In this document: positions 11,176 through 22,700 of the stretch, piece after piece
Position numbering within the stretch: position 1 is the first letter of the stretch
Layout: the number at the start of each line of letters is the position of its first letter
Assembly (NCBI RefSeq): GCF_051106095.1
Contig: NC_135783.1
Coordinates: 183,970,947 to 184,034,946, forward strand
Direction of reading: 5' to 3'
DNA from: Pogona vitticeps
Taxonomy: Eukaryota; Chordata; Lepidosauria; Squamata; Agamidae
Length of the DNA stretch: 64,000 nt
Program-made: the position numbers and the translations under genes
Notes under the pieces: model-generated
Databases searched by the model: none
What the model was told of the DNA's origin: nothing
Seen by the model: only the letters and a program-made list of their open reading frames with translations

Positions 11176-11215
11176 AGTGGTGTATTAATAAAGAAGTGGC
11201 ACAGAATTCGGGGTA

Positions 11216-12725
11216 GTGATCTGTGCACCTGTAATTCACTTAATTCCACAATGGAAGGCCAGTAACCTAGGAAATGGAATTAAACAGCACATTCCCAAAC
11301 ACACACACACACACGCACACACGCACACACGCACACACACTTCACTGCATTCACCAGCTCAAATAATTAGACACTGCTTTAAAGGAAAAAAAGGGGGAAA
11401 GTTTTATCCTCTGTTTGTAGACTTCAGTACAATACAGGCTCGAAAGTATTACAGAAGTCACTAAGATTTTAGTAGAAAAGACTTTTAAGAGGGAAATATT
11501 ATAAACAAGTAGTTTTACGTAGTCAAAAATATCCCATCTTGGATGATTTACTCGCATACATGGTAGCCTTAGTGTAACCTTTGCTCAGGGATGTTGCTGA
11601 TTATAGTATGATTAAGAAATAACTTATTTTTGTTGATCTGGTGTTGCGTGTTGTCCTGGTCATGCTTATTTACATTTGTATTCAAGCTATATTTAAAGGG
11701 ATGACATTTGTATTCAAAGGAATACATTTGTATTCAAGCTATATTTAAAGAAGGACTGCACTGCTCAAAATGATCTTTAAAAGTTTCTCTGGTGACCAAA
11801 AATGCAAAACTGCCATGTTGCATTGTGCAAGATTGCCATGTTGCAAAAACTGCACTCGTTAGCACACGAGAACTCACAGGAGTTCCACACGAAAACTCCA
11901 CACGAGAACTCACAGGAGTTCCACACGAGAACTCCACACGAGAACTCACAGGAGTGAATGTTCAAAGATATCTTTGAACATTAATTAGCTCCTGTGAGTT
12001 CTTGTGTTCTGCAGAATAAAACTTTGAAATCCTAGTTTGTGTCTGAACTCTTACTCCTCAGCTCAGGTGAGTATTTGGTAAGAACCTCTGGAGCTAACGA
12101 GTGCAGTTTTTGCAACATGGCAATCTTGCACAATGCAACATGGCAGTTTTGCACTTTTGGTCACCAGGAAAGCTTTTAAAGATCACTTTGAGCAGTGCAG
12201 TCCTTCTTTCACAAAGCATTTAACACAGCTGCCTCAGTATGGGAGGCTTGCATTAAGCAATTGTATATGTCTTGGGCTTTCAGGTGAGTTTCTGACCTCC
12301 CTCCATAATGAAAAATTATTTTCTATCAATTTAGGCAGCTTTTCTGAGTTATCACGGTTAGCATCCATCCTTCTATTTCTGAGCAAAACAAAATTGCAGC
12401 TCTGTTTCTTTAGCAGGTACTGTAATGCACTTAGTTTGGGGGGTGGGTGGGACAACACAACCCTTAAACTTCAACCCAAAAAACCCCAAAATACTTGCTA
12501 AAATCAGTTTTTCTGCTTGTGACTACCAGGGTCTGGGCTCATAGTATTAACAGCAGGAATACCTTTAATTCCCTTAACTGCAAAATTGAAGGTCAATAAC
12601 CTAGGAGTCAGCATTAAACAGCAAGTTCCCAGCTCAAATAATTACTCTGACACTGCTTTAAAGTAATAAGGAAAAATAGTTTTGCTCTCTGCTGTTTGTA
12701 GACTTCAGTATAGTACAGGCCTGAG
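11216..12725. repeat. Direct-repeat pair flanking a foldback element
   Basis: Positions 11216-11450 and about 12560-12725 are diverged direct copies. Shared phrases include CAGCTCAAATAATTA, GACACTGCTTTAAAG and TTTGTAGACTTCAGTA. Between them lies an inverted repeat (11748-12215). The first copy contains a (CA)n tract at 11299-11342. The arrangement suggests a duplicated segment or two copies of an unnamed repeat. Confidence 0.6.
11748..12215. repeat. Foldback element with internal minisatellite
   Basis: The arms 11748-11865 and 12095-12215 are close inverted copies (for example AACTGCCATGTTGCATTGTG and its complement). The spacer carries about three tandem units containing AACTCACAGGAGTTCCACAC, a small palindrome TTCAAAGATATCTTTGAA, and an AATAAA signal at about 12015. 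No coding potential is visible. The family was not recognised. Confidence 0.8.
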
Positions 12726-13052
12726 AAACTTTGTATCAGGAATGAAAAGAGAAAAAGAAAAAAACAAATTTGGCTCCTCTCAGCCCACATGGTTGAGGGA
12801 GAAATGGTGGACATGGGACGAGCTGATCTAGAGCATTCATGCCCTTAGGTGTCCCAGTTGGAAGGAGAGAAAACAAACTCCTAAATAAAGGCCAATAAAC
12901 CTGAAGAAGCAGGGGAGGGGGCATCTTTGCCCACCAAGAGAAAAGGTCAGCTCATTGGTCAGAAAAGGGGGACATGCAAGCAACCCAGCATATTAGTTTG
13001 ATAGAACTTCCTCTTAGATGATCATGCATTCATATGCATACTGCATTGTGAA

Positions 13053-13428
13053 TAGAGATGTTATCACCACCTGCACAGGCGCAGGTGGTGATAACATCCT
13101 GGTCAGGTTATCATCACCTGCACAGGTGGTGATAAAAAGGGTCCACTCAAAATTCTGCCACTGCTGTGACCTCCACGATCCTTCCAATGGCTCCGGAGAC
13201 AGCGATTGGCTCGCCACTGCTGGGAGGAGGTGGGACAACAAGCCTCTCTGCCAGGTCGAAGAGTGGCTCACAGATCGTGATCTCCAGAGACATTGGAAGG
13301 ATCACAGAGGGCGCAGCAGTGGCAGAATTGTGAGTGGACCGGCTGGCCCCATGGGACTGGACCCTCGTTATGTCTACCTGTGTAGGGGTATTCATATTTG
13401 TATACAAATACAAATACCCCCATCTCTA
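13053..13428. mobile_element. hAT-type MITE, copy 1
   Basis: The copy begins TAGAGATG and ends CATCTCTA, and is flanked by an 8-bp target duplication with one mismatch, ATTGTGAA (13045-13052) and CTTGTGAA (13429-13436). The interior (GCCAGGTCGAAGAGTGGCTC) matches copy 2 at 15882. The left terminus carries a local rearrangement rich in GGTGGTGATAA. Confidence 0.85.
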
Positions 13429-13489
13429 CTTGTGAATGTTCCTGACTAACTCCTCTCTTACAACAGTTCTACTGTCTGTTTTTAGGTTT

Positions 13490-13850
13490 AATTCAAAGTG
13501 TGGGTTTTGATCTCTAAAATCCTAAATGACTTTGGTCCAAGTTGTCTGAAAGACTGCATCTCATCTCATCACCCTCCCAGCTATGCCTGATGATGACATG
13601 AAAGAGACATTTTCAGCCACTGCTCCCAAGGTATGGAACTTCCTCCTACAGAGGTGGCTTGTTCATTGTCCTTCAATAAGCAGACAAACTTACATCTTGA
13701 GGCAGACTTTTTCTCAGTAACTGGCTGCCTAAGAGGGACACTGCTGCAGTTTCCTTCCCCTTCCTCTTCCCAGTCTATTGTAAGATGCCTTGGGTTATCT
13801 TAAGGAGAAGGGCAGGGTATAAATATTTTAAATAAATAAATCTTAATCAG
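13490..13850 (+). mobile_element. L2-group LINE 3' end
   Basis: A degraded translation contains KILNDFGPSCLKDCISS and ATAPKVWNFL, typical of the end of ORF2 in L2-like elements. It ends GGGCAGGGTATAAATATT followed by AAATAAATAAAT. Confidence 0.7.
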
Positions 13851-14225
13851 TTAAATATACAGTAACAAGTAATTAGATGAAATGAAAGTCAACACTCCTC
13901 ACTTCCTATAATGTTTTCATACTGTTTTAATGCATAGTTTTTAGTTACAAAGGTCTTCTGGAGGGGGGGGGGGCTCTGAGTATGGATCTCTGTGGCTGAG
14001 TGACATGCCTTGGAGATCTTTACAGCTCGATGGCTTGCCTTGAAAACAAAAGTGGTGATAGCTGTTGCTGTATTGCATCTATGAAGACAAAAACAAGCTC
14101 CAATATTTGAAATGATTTTACTGAAGTGAGAATGTCAGAAAATGCATCATTTGTCTCTCTGCTTGACAAGCTGCATCCACCACTATTTTAATTTCTACAC
14201 CAATCATTTTCAATGTTTAGCTTTC

Positions 14226-14330
14226 TGATTTTGGATTTCAACTTTCAGAAGCCATAGCCAGTATAGCCAATAATAAGAGATTCTGGGAGTTGAAATCCAA
14301 AACATTTGAAGGTCAAAAGGTTAACAACAA
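14226..14330. repeat. Imperfect palindrome, short interspersed repeat
   Basis: GATTTTGGATTTCAACTTTC is answered by TCTGGGAGTTGAAATCCAAA. Similar sequence is present at 34735-34820 and 37760-37860. The family was not named. Confidence 0.55.
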
Positions 14331-15239
14331 ATGTTCTAACACAACTATTAAAGAGAAAATGACTTTTTCCCCTCATTTGTCCTTTCTTGTTATGCAGGCC
14401 TGTATTTGATTCACAACAGATGTAAATAAGAATACATTAGGGCAGTTGGAATGACTGATACTCTCAAATAAAAATGGAAAACTTCAATGTTAAATTTTTA
14501 TTATTCATTTTCAAAAGATGGGCAAAAGCTTCAATTTTGCATACAACAGCTAACACTTAATTCAATTGTCTTAATACAAAAATGTTATGTAGTTGTGAAA
14601 ACTTTAAACATGCTGATAAAGGTTCCTAATAATTTTATTTGTCTCTGTAATCTTAGTTTTGCTAACCTTCTCCATTTTTTAAATAGTAAAATTGTGCAGA
14701 ATAAGGAAGAAACTATATAATGTCTTTAAGAAGCAGGTATTTATACAGTTGGTTGGATTTCAGTGTGCTCTTCTTACATTAATCTTGATTTACTTTTAAA
14801 ACTTTGCTTATTTTTTATTTTAAAAACTGGAGAATTCAGAAAACCTTTATCTGTGAATTCATCTCCTCTCCTCAGTTTGCTGTAAAAGAAAAATGAAGCA
14901 GTCATGTACATCATTAAGGTTGGAACTGATCTGTATTCATCCATACAATGTAATTGGCACATTTCTAACAAATATACAGTATATAGAAGCTGTACACTGT
15001 CAATCCTGAAATTGCAAATTTGCTCATGTCACCAAAGTTATTAGTTATTCATATCTAATGGGAAGTATGGAAGAGAACCGAAACTCTTTGAAACTTCAAG
15101 TCTCTAGGTTTTATTCACACATTGTTAAGAACACTGGAAGAGCCTTTTTGGATCTAGTGCTAGGAAATGTTAACTCAAAAGGTAATGTATTACTATTGGT
15201 TTTAAAATAAAAACAAAAATGTTGCTCAGTATTTATTAC
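14331..15239. other. SGO2-AOX intergenic stretch, nothing recognised
   Basis: AT-rich sequence without long open frames or recognised repeats. Confidence 0.4.
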
Positions 15240-15480
15240 CTCTTAGTGATGCATTACTAACACAATGTCCAGAACCCTATTGCTAGTGTAGGCGCAATGA
15301 TGTAAATCACAGTAGCAAATTGTCACTAGTTAAAAAGTCACTACTGTACTTGTATTCTTTATTATACACCAGTCACATGATTTGGCACACAACAGGAAAT
15401 ACAAATGGCAAATTATTAACTAGTGGCAATTAACTGCTGCAATTTATGCCATCACATTTTTCCCCAGCTACTATGTTTTT
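15240..15480. repeat. Unnamed interspersed repeat, copy 1
   Basis: It shares phrases with 27750-27960: both have a TRGTGGCAAATT/GTGGCAATTC-type core, ACTGCTG then ATTTATGC, and ACTAGTTAA/ACTAATTAA. It looks like an old non-autonomous element. Confidence 0.45.
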
Positions 15481-15881
15481 TCTAAGGGAACTACGTAAAA
15501 ATATAAATAAAGCTAAAAGTAACATTTGGAGTAATAAGTTAACGTGACCTCAGGGGTGATGGAAGTGCAGCCAATGAGCCCAAATATAGCCCCAAGGCCC
15601 CTAATTCATCATTCTAGTAATTGCAACATCATCTCAGTACCTCCTTGTGTGATTCTTAGGGAACGTGGAAGGCAAGTGTGTGATGCTTTGGGCCTTTCTC
15701 TCAGTTGCTTCAGATGGAAAGGTCAGTCAAAAGGTCAAAGGTCAGTCAATTTCGGAGAAGGTGAAATTGCTCACAGCAGCCATAAGAGGGTTGGACGGAG
15801 GCTTTTTCAATTAAAATATATAGATTTCTGGGAACAGGGCATTAAAGCAGGGACAACTTTCTACGTTCAAGGAGTGTGCAC

Positions 15882-16250
15882 TAGAGATGGGGGTATTCGT
15901 ATTCATATACAAAGATGAATACCCCCGCACAGGTGGACATAATGAGGGTCCAGCCCCCTGGGGCCAGACTGTCCACTCACCTTCTGCTGTTGCCGCGAGC
16001 TCCGCGCTCCCTTCCTATTGCTTCAGAGCTTGCAGTCTGCAGTCACTCCTGGCAGGGGGCAGGAGGACGAGCCTCGCTGCCAGGTCGAAGAATGGCTCAC
16101 AGACTGCAAGCTTTGGATTGATAGGAAGGGATACGGAACCTGAAGCAAAAGCAGGTGAGTAGACGGTCCGGCCCCAGGCTGGACCCTTGTTATGTCCACC
16201 TGTCCGGGAGTATTCGTATTTGTATACGAATATGATTACCCCCATCTCTA
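15882..16250. mobile_element. hAT-type MITE, copy 2
   Basis: The 369-bp element has terminal inverted repeats TAGAGATGGGGGTA... and a perfect 8-bp target duplication GTGTGCAC (15874-15881 and 16251-16258). Within each terminus a second palindrome around GTATAC forms a hairpin. An 8-bp duplication and the TAGAGATGGG terminus point to hAT. There is no transposase reading frame. Confidence 0.92.
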
Positions 16251-16612
16251 GTGTGCACACCTGGTCCACCCAGAGAGGAAGTTGTCCACCCTGCATTGTT
16301 ATCTAAAATAGCATTTCTAAGGTTGGGTTGGATCAGACTCAATCTATTTAGTCCAGCAACTGACAAAGACATAGGAGATAACAGGACTCAATTTGGGATC
16401 TTGTGATTCACAGAAAGCTCTCAAATAACCTATATATATTTAAGGAAGTCATTGGTATTGTGTGATTACAGAAAGCTATGCTGATGTTTGGTGAAGTTGG
16501 TTTTACTCCTGCAAGGAGAAGACAGTGACCTTTCCACTATTGCTGGATAGAAATCTGTGGGTATATTCCTTCTCAAACGTATGCCTATTTCACACCTTCT
16601 CTGTAAGTATCC

Positions 16613-16618
16613 TTTATT
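16613..16618 (-). terminator. SGO2: Poly(A) signal of SGO2
   Basis: An AATAAA hexamer on the minus strand lies about 135 nt after the proposed stop codon, so the 3' untranslated region would be short, with cleavage expected near 16590-16600. The next upstream candidates on this strand are farther from the coding end. Confidence 0.6.
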
Positions 16619-16752
16619 TAATTTGAAACTTGAAATCATGCAGTTAAGTTTTCTGCATTTAAAGTAATTGCAGAACTCCTAGAGTGTAATGGATGAGCTC
16701 CATCTTGGGGAAACTATTTTCATTATCATGATGTCACAAAACATTCACAGAA

Positions 16753-16771
16753 TTATAGATCCCTAGATTTT
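16753..16771 (-). CDS. SGO2: SGO2 terminal coding exon (probable)
   Basis: After exon 8 (phase 2), an acceptor preceded by CTAATCTAACTTCATCTTC leads to AGA AAA TCT AGG GAT CTA TAA, reading RKSRDL and then stop. The human protein ends in a similarly short basic tail, DKMRR. The upstream CTAAT and CTAAC sequences are good branch-point candidates. An alternative acceptor near 16602 would give REGVK and stop, but its pyrimidine tract is poor and it overlaps the likely cleavage site. Confidence 0.65.
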
Positions 16772-19700
16772 CTGTGAAGATGAAGTTAGATTAGTAAAAT
16801 GTGTAGATGGTTTTTGCTGGTTGGTTATACATATGGAAATCATTGGAGCAGCATACTACTCAACAAAGTAAACAATGATTGCAAAATGAAATGTAAATAA
16901 TTGCCAAATGAGGTATAAATCATATTTAGACATATATTTCAGTATAATAAAATAAGAAGAAAATCATCTTTGAAGCTGAGTATTAAGTACTAACCTCTTG
17001 ATATTGGGTTCTTTGTAGCAAATTGTTGTTCGCCTGCGTCTAATAGGTGGTGTGGAGTTTTCTTCTAAATCTTTCTTGGGATTAGGAAGACAATGTATAC
17101 TGATGTTTGTAAGTTCTTGAAGAGGTTTATTCCCTATGAAAACAGCTACACTTGAATTACTGATTATAAATAGTGAAATTAAATAACATTTTATTAAGAC
17201 ATGTTTTACTGAAGTTGAGAAAGTGTCAATTTTGCTGGAGAGATTCGAGTTCTAATCCTGATCAATCATGATATTTGGTGCCTTGAGACCATTACCACCT
17301 TTTAGACTCACAGGAGAATAAAATGGTAAATGCAACTATGTATGCCTTCTTAGAATCATAGAACTGCAGAGCTGGAAGGGACCATATGGATCATGGAATC
17401 CAACACCTGTAAAGAAGGCCCAGTGGGGAATGAAACTCCCAGTCTCTAGCTTCACAGCCAGATACCTAAACCACTGAGTTATCCAGCAGTTCTGAGGAAG
17501 AATGAGATGAAAATATAGTTAATCAAATAACTATGGCTGCAGTTTTGCTGATGTTCATGTAATTGTTCTGCATAATTACAGATAATTAGCAAGCTGCCAG
17601 GAGCACATCTCGGTTGCACATTTGAGTATTTGATGAGGTACACTATCAAGACATGCCTGGCACCTCCTCAGTTATCCTAAATCAGCTGTGGCAAGTTATG
17701 CAGACATTACACAAACACCAATAGGATTCTGGCCTACACCTTTTAGAGGCAAACATATTGGTGCACAGGAACATAAATATATATTTCAGTTGAATTTTTT
17801 AAGGCCTAAATCCATTAAAAGGCAATCTACTAAAATTCTAGAATTGGTTCATTGCCATTATCTTGAAGCTATTTGCTTGAAGCTGTTTGGTATTATTTAT
17901 ATCACAATTGGCTACCAGGTTTGGACAGAAAGGCATGATTTGTAAAAAGAAGATGACATTCCCAGTGTGAGCAACTTCAACATTGCTGAAGTTATAATAA
18001 ACTCCAAAAGTTACCTCCCATTCACATCTAGTGATATAATTGATAGTTGAGAAGTATAATTTATTATTGGACTGATCAAATTGACTTTCAATTCTTATCC
18101 AGACTGTGAAGGGGAGACATGTTTAGACACAAAGATACAAGCGCTACTAAGTTTCAAAGTTTGTTAGCACGTTACCCAATGTTTACCAATGTACCTTTCT
18201 CCTTTAATTTTACAGAATTCACCATAGTAATGCTGTTATCAAATGTAGTATTAGTACATGGTAAAGTTTCAAAGTCTAGCAAAGTATCCAGATTACTCTG
18301 TTGGGGCAAAATTAAACTGTTGTAAACTGTGGTGCAGCAGAAGTCTACAAGAGGGACATATTGCAGGCACAAAGGGAAGGTGGTGTCTCCCCACTCAAAT
18401 TGCAGTACCTACCATACCTCTTTTGTGTCCTAACAACTGTTGACGTAGCCCACTCCAACAATCTTATTCTACTACCGGCAAAGTGATCAAAGGTGGGCTG
18501 ATTGTGCTCACCACAGAGCTGCCAGAATAGTCAATTTGCAGGGCAGAAGAGGCAATTTGCTCCCCATTGTCTATAACTGAGACCAGTATGGTTGGAGTTG
18601 AGATTCTAGTGAGACTGGCTGTGCGTTGTGTTAATAATAACTGTGTTCTTAACTTGATTTCTAGTTATGGTCACCATTTCTAGTACTGTATTGTCTAGGT
18701 GTAGAGTACTATTCCTCCCCCCCCCCCATTTCTAATGCTGTCTAGGTATAGAGTAACATTCCTTTTTTTGGAATGGGGATGCTCTGAGAATGTGCATTTC
18801 CCCCCAGCTAAAACAGGCTGGCTCTTCTCCTCTGAGGCATAGGAGGGAATTGAACTCCTAAAATTTGGCTCTGTAGCTAGGTACTCAAATCACTTAGCTA
18901 TCTAGACAGTTGTGGGTTGTGATACTCAGCACCAAAAGGTCACCAAAAGCTTGTGTAGTTAAAGCAAGCAAAGAAAGGCTAGAACTGGTGGCAGCCTATA
19001 TTGTGCATTGTTTGTACTTTAGTACAAACAATGAATAAGCATTTCTACTTTTGCAGACTCAAAGGACTTCCCTGATGATGCCATTCTGGGCTGGAAGGAA
19101 GTGGAAGGTGGAGTAGAGTAAAGTTGTAGTGTGCATCTCTGTGTGTTTAAGGAAGAAAGGGTGATCATGAGAAACAGATGGAGCCACAATGAATAGATAG
19201 TATTGAAACAGGTAGCTATTGAGAGTATGAAGAATGTACTGAGAGAATAGAAGAGCTCTCTCTTTGCCAAACAGCATGGAAAGACTGGGGTAGGGGTACA
19301 CAACAAACACTCTCAGGCGTGTACCTCCCATGAGTGGTGTGGGGAGGTACAGCATTTGTGGATGCTTGCTATAGCAATTGGACTGCGATAAAGTCAGCCT
19401 CACTTTCAAACAGTTAAAACGCCCCCCCCTTCTTGTATTTGAAGACAATAATATAATTTAGGGATGGGGTCCATGTTCTGGGCAAAAGTGAATTGCTCCA
19501 TACCCATCCAAATGAAGGGAATACATACCAAAGTCTGATACTGGTGTCTTGTTGTGAGACTCTTCACAAACGATGTCTCCCTTCTGTATAGAAGCACATA
19601 TCTTTTTTTCATGATGTCTTTGTAAAACTTCAGGGCTTTTCAGAATGGAAATGTGTTTTGGAACTTTACAGAATTCAGTGGTTGCTTCAGTACTTTCAGA

Positions 19701-22700
19701 AATATTTTCTATGTTTTTATTTTGATGACATGAAGAAACAACATAGGTCTTTCTGTTTGGCTTGGATATATAATGAATCTTTGGAGGGAATATTTCATCA
19801 CAAAATTCAATTTCCTGTTGGGGGCACGAAGCTCGAACATTCTGATCATTAAAAGTTCTTCGCTTGTTTTCAGTTGTCATGTGGCTATCAGTTGGTGGAA
19901 TGTTTTCATCTTGTAATTCTTTTCTCACAAACGTTTTTTTCTGATGATGAGAGTTTGGGTATATAATATGTGTCTTCCGGCTAGCTTTTGCAAATATTCT
20001 CCTTTTATCACTTCGTGACAACTCTTTGTGACATCTCTCTGTATTACTTTGATCTGCCATTGGAACATCGACCACATAAGTAGATTTCTCTGTTATATTG
20101 TAGTTACAAATGATTTCTTTATTGTATCTATTCTTTGCATTGGTCTTTTCACTCTCTGTCTTTGCATATGAATGCTGTTTTGTGACTATTACTTCAGAGA
20201 TCTCTCTCTCTTTCAGAGGTAAGCTTTCAGCAGAAAAGATTTTTAATAAGTCGTCACTGCTAGATGCACTAAAGTCATGTTCTGGAGCCTGGTTGTCCAA
20301 ATTTTTGACTGTTTCAAAAATGGTGTCTTTCACATTTTCTGTTTGTAAAATGTTTGTAGTTTGCTTTTGGTTTTCTAGATTTACTTCATGAATCTGTCTG
20401 TCATTTTTGTTACTGTTCCTGACATTCTTTCCAAAACTATGTGGACTGGTATTCTTCAATTTTTCACCTTGAAATGTTTTTCTTTGGGACAACTGCTTTT
20501 TTGGTGGTAGATTTTTTTTATATGCAGTGCTTCTGGTCTTTTTGACCTTTCCATTTTTTTGAATATTTTTATCATCTTTTTTGTTACATTTAAAATTATC
20601 TTTAATCTGTTTTTCTGTATTTGAATATTTCATTTCCTTCAAATCTGTTGACTTTTTACTGTCTTTAATTATATTAGTATTCCTTTCTCTCCCTTTTGAT
20701 TTGATGATGAGTATTTCACCCAGTTCACTAGCAGTCAGTTCCATATCAGTATCATATACTGTTTCTTCTGATGTTTGATCATTTGAAAAAGTTACTTTGC
20801 CTGTTTGAGCAGTCTCATTGCTAGGCTGGAAACATGATTCAATAGGTGGAACACCATTTGGGGCTATTTCATTACATATCTCACTGGTTGTGCTGACTAT
20901 ATCTGTTCTACAATGCAATGTGATTTTCTGATCTGTTTTTGTGTCAAAATCAGTTGGCATAATTGATTTGCAGAGCATGTCTTGTTTCTTTCTTCTCGTC
21001 ACATATCCATGGATTGGAAATGGACTATTATGTGCTTTTGAATTATTTTCATAGTCTTCTACAGAAGATGCATTATCCAGATCCACATTCAAGGTATTGC
21101 TAGAGAGTCGCTCTACACTTGATTGATTTTCTGCAAAAAAAAGCAAAATCAGAAAAACTGAACCAAGGAAGCATTCATATTTAAATGAACATGCTTCCAA
21201 ATCCAGCATTTTTATTGCGAATGACTCCAACTATTCTCCCACTAAAAACCTCACTAAATTGGCAAAAAAGTATTAATAAATTATTTTTTCTAAGTAAAAC
21301 CCCCAGAATCACAAAAGCATTGGTATATCAAGAAAATGAAAAAGGAGGCCTCAGCATATCCAGCATAGTAAAATATAATGCGACTTATCAGCTTTGGCAC
21401 ATATTATTATTTGTTTATAAATAATTGTCAAGATGGAAAATGGGCCCAAATGAAATTATTATCTAAATCAGCAGGAAAAACACATCTTTGTATTGTGTTG
21501 AGCCCCTCAGATTTCAAGAAAATTACAAACTCTTTCACCATTCATAAATGAAGGGGGAGTAAAATAAAGCACTTTAGCACCCTCAATCCTTCCCTTGATG
21601 CCAATTTAGTACCACCCATTATTTTATTATCAAGATTAGAAATAGGCAAGAACTTAAAAATGAATGACAAAATTCATTCAAAAACCACTGTAATTCATTG
21701 ATTTGTATTTGTACAATGAATTTTTAGCAATATTTGATTTGTTTGGCTATAAACCAGCTCAGTACTGTATTGGCATCAAAAATCACAGAGAAGTTTGTTC
21801 TAACTCTCTTCTACAATGCCTCCAAGCTGGGTGAAGATTGGGTTTACCAAAGCCAGCTGCTAAAGGGCACTTTCCTGGGGGGGGCACTTTGTGGGATGTC
21901 TGAAACCCAATACTTGGATGTCTGAAACCCAATACTTATGCTGACTGAACAATACATTACTTGCTGCACTCCAGCCACAAAAGGCCTAATATAATTAATC
22001 TATAAAGTAGTACTAGATACAATGGAATATACAAATATACGGTTAAAATCTATATGGAAATAAAATTGAGGTCTGGAGAAGGATTATGAAGACTGTAGGC
22101 ACCTCCAGAGAGGATTGTATTGACACTGATGATCTAGCAAAGTAAATCTAATTTGTTTAGCTGTTGTGTGTTTTTTTGTGGAGGTTATCCATTACATCAT
22201 GTGGCTTGTGATTGAAGAGGCCATTCCTATAAATGGGAAGATCCTAAATCCTCACCCTAATGTCTTCTATAAGACCAGCTGCGTGAAGCCATAAATATTT
22301 CCTTAGGGCAATGGCTTGAGAAAGATGTTTCACAGCATAGTCTGTGGAATAACCAGCCAACCTCACCTGTTGAGTCTCAGAGGTTAATGTTTCTTTAAGA
22401 TATTTCAAAGTCCTATGTTTGTCATCCTCAGGAAGGCTGTCAAGCATGGGGTATATTTTTCCCCAGTGATAATCATGCCTTGAAAGTTTGTATGTGGATG
22501 GCTAAGGAAGTGGTGGAGTATAGACAGCATCTGAGGGACTCCATCTTATAACCCTTCCTATTATGGGGCATAGTGGCATAATGGCCCACAGATTTGGTAT
22601 GAGTGGCTTCCACTATAATGATATTTGGCTGTGGGTGTTTAGAGAGAAATGCAGGGTCTTTATCATAAATTCTATAAAGATTCCCAACTCTTCTACAAGT

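Noticed and set aside
16588-16602. Alternative SGO2 last exon (REGVK then stop)
   Set aside because: Weak pyrimidine tract, and it lies just past the AATAAA at 16613 on this strand, where cleavage is expected.
17351-17490. tRNA gene suggested by A- and B-box-like sequence
   Set aside because: No cloverleaf can be completed, and the copy belongs to a dispersed SINE family.
19658-20778. Open frames on the plus strand opposite SGO2 exon 7
   Set aside because: They are antisense shadows of a long coding exon and show no family resemblance.
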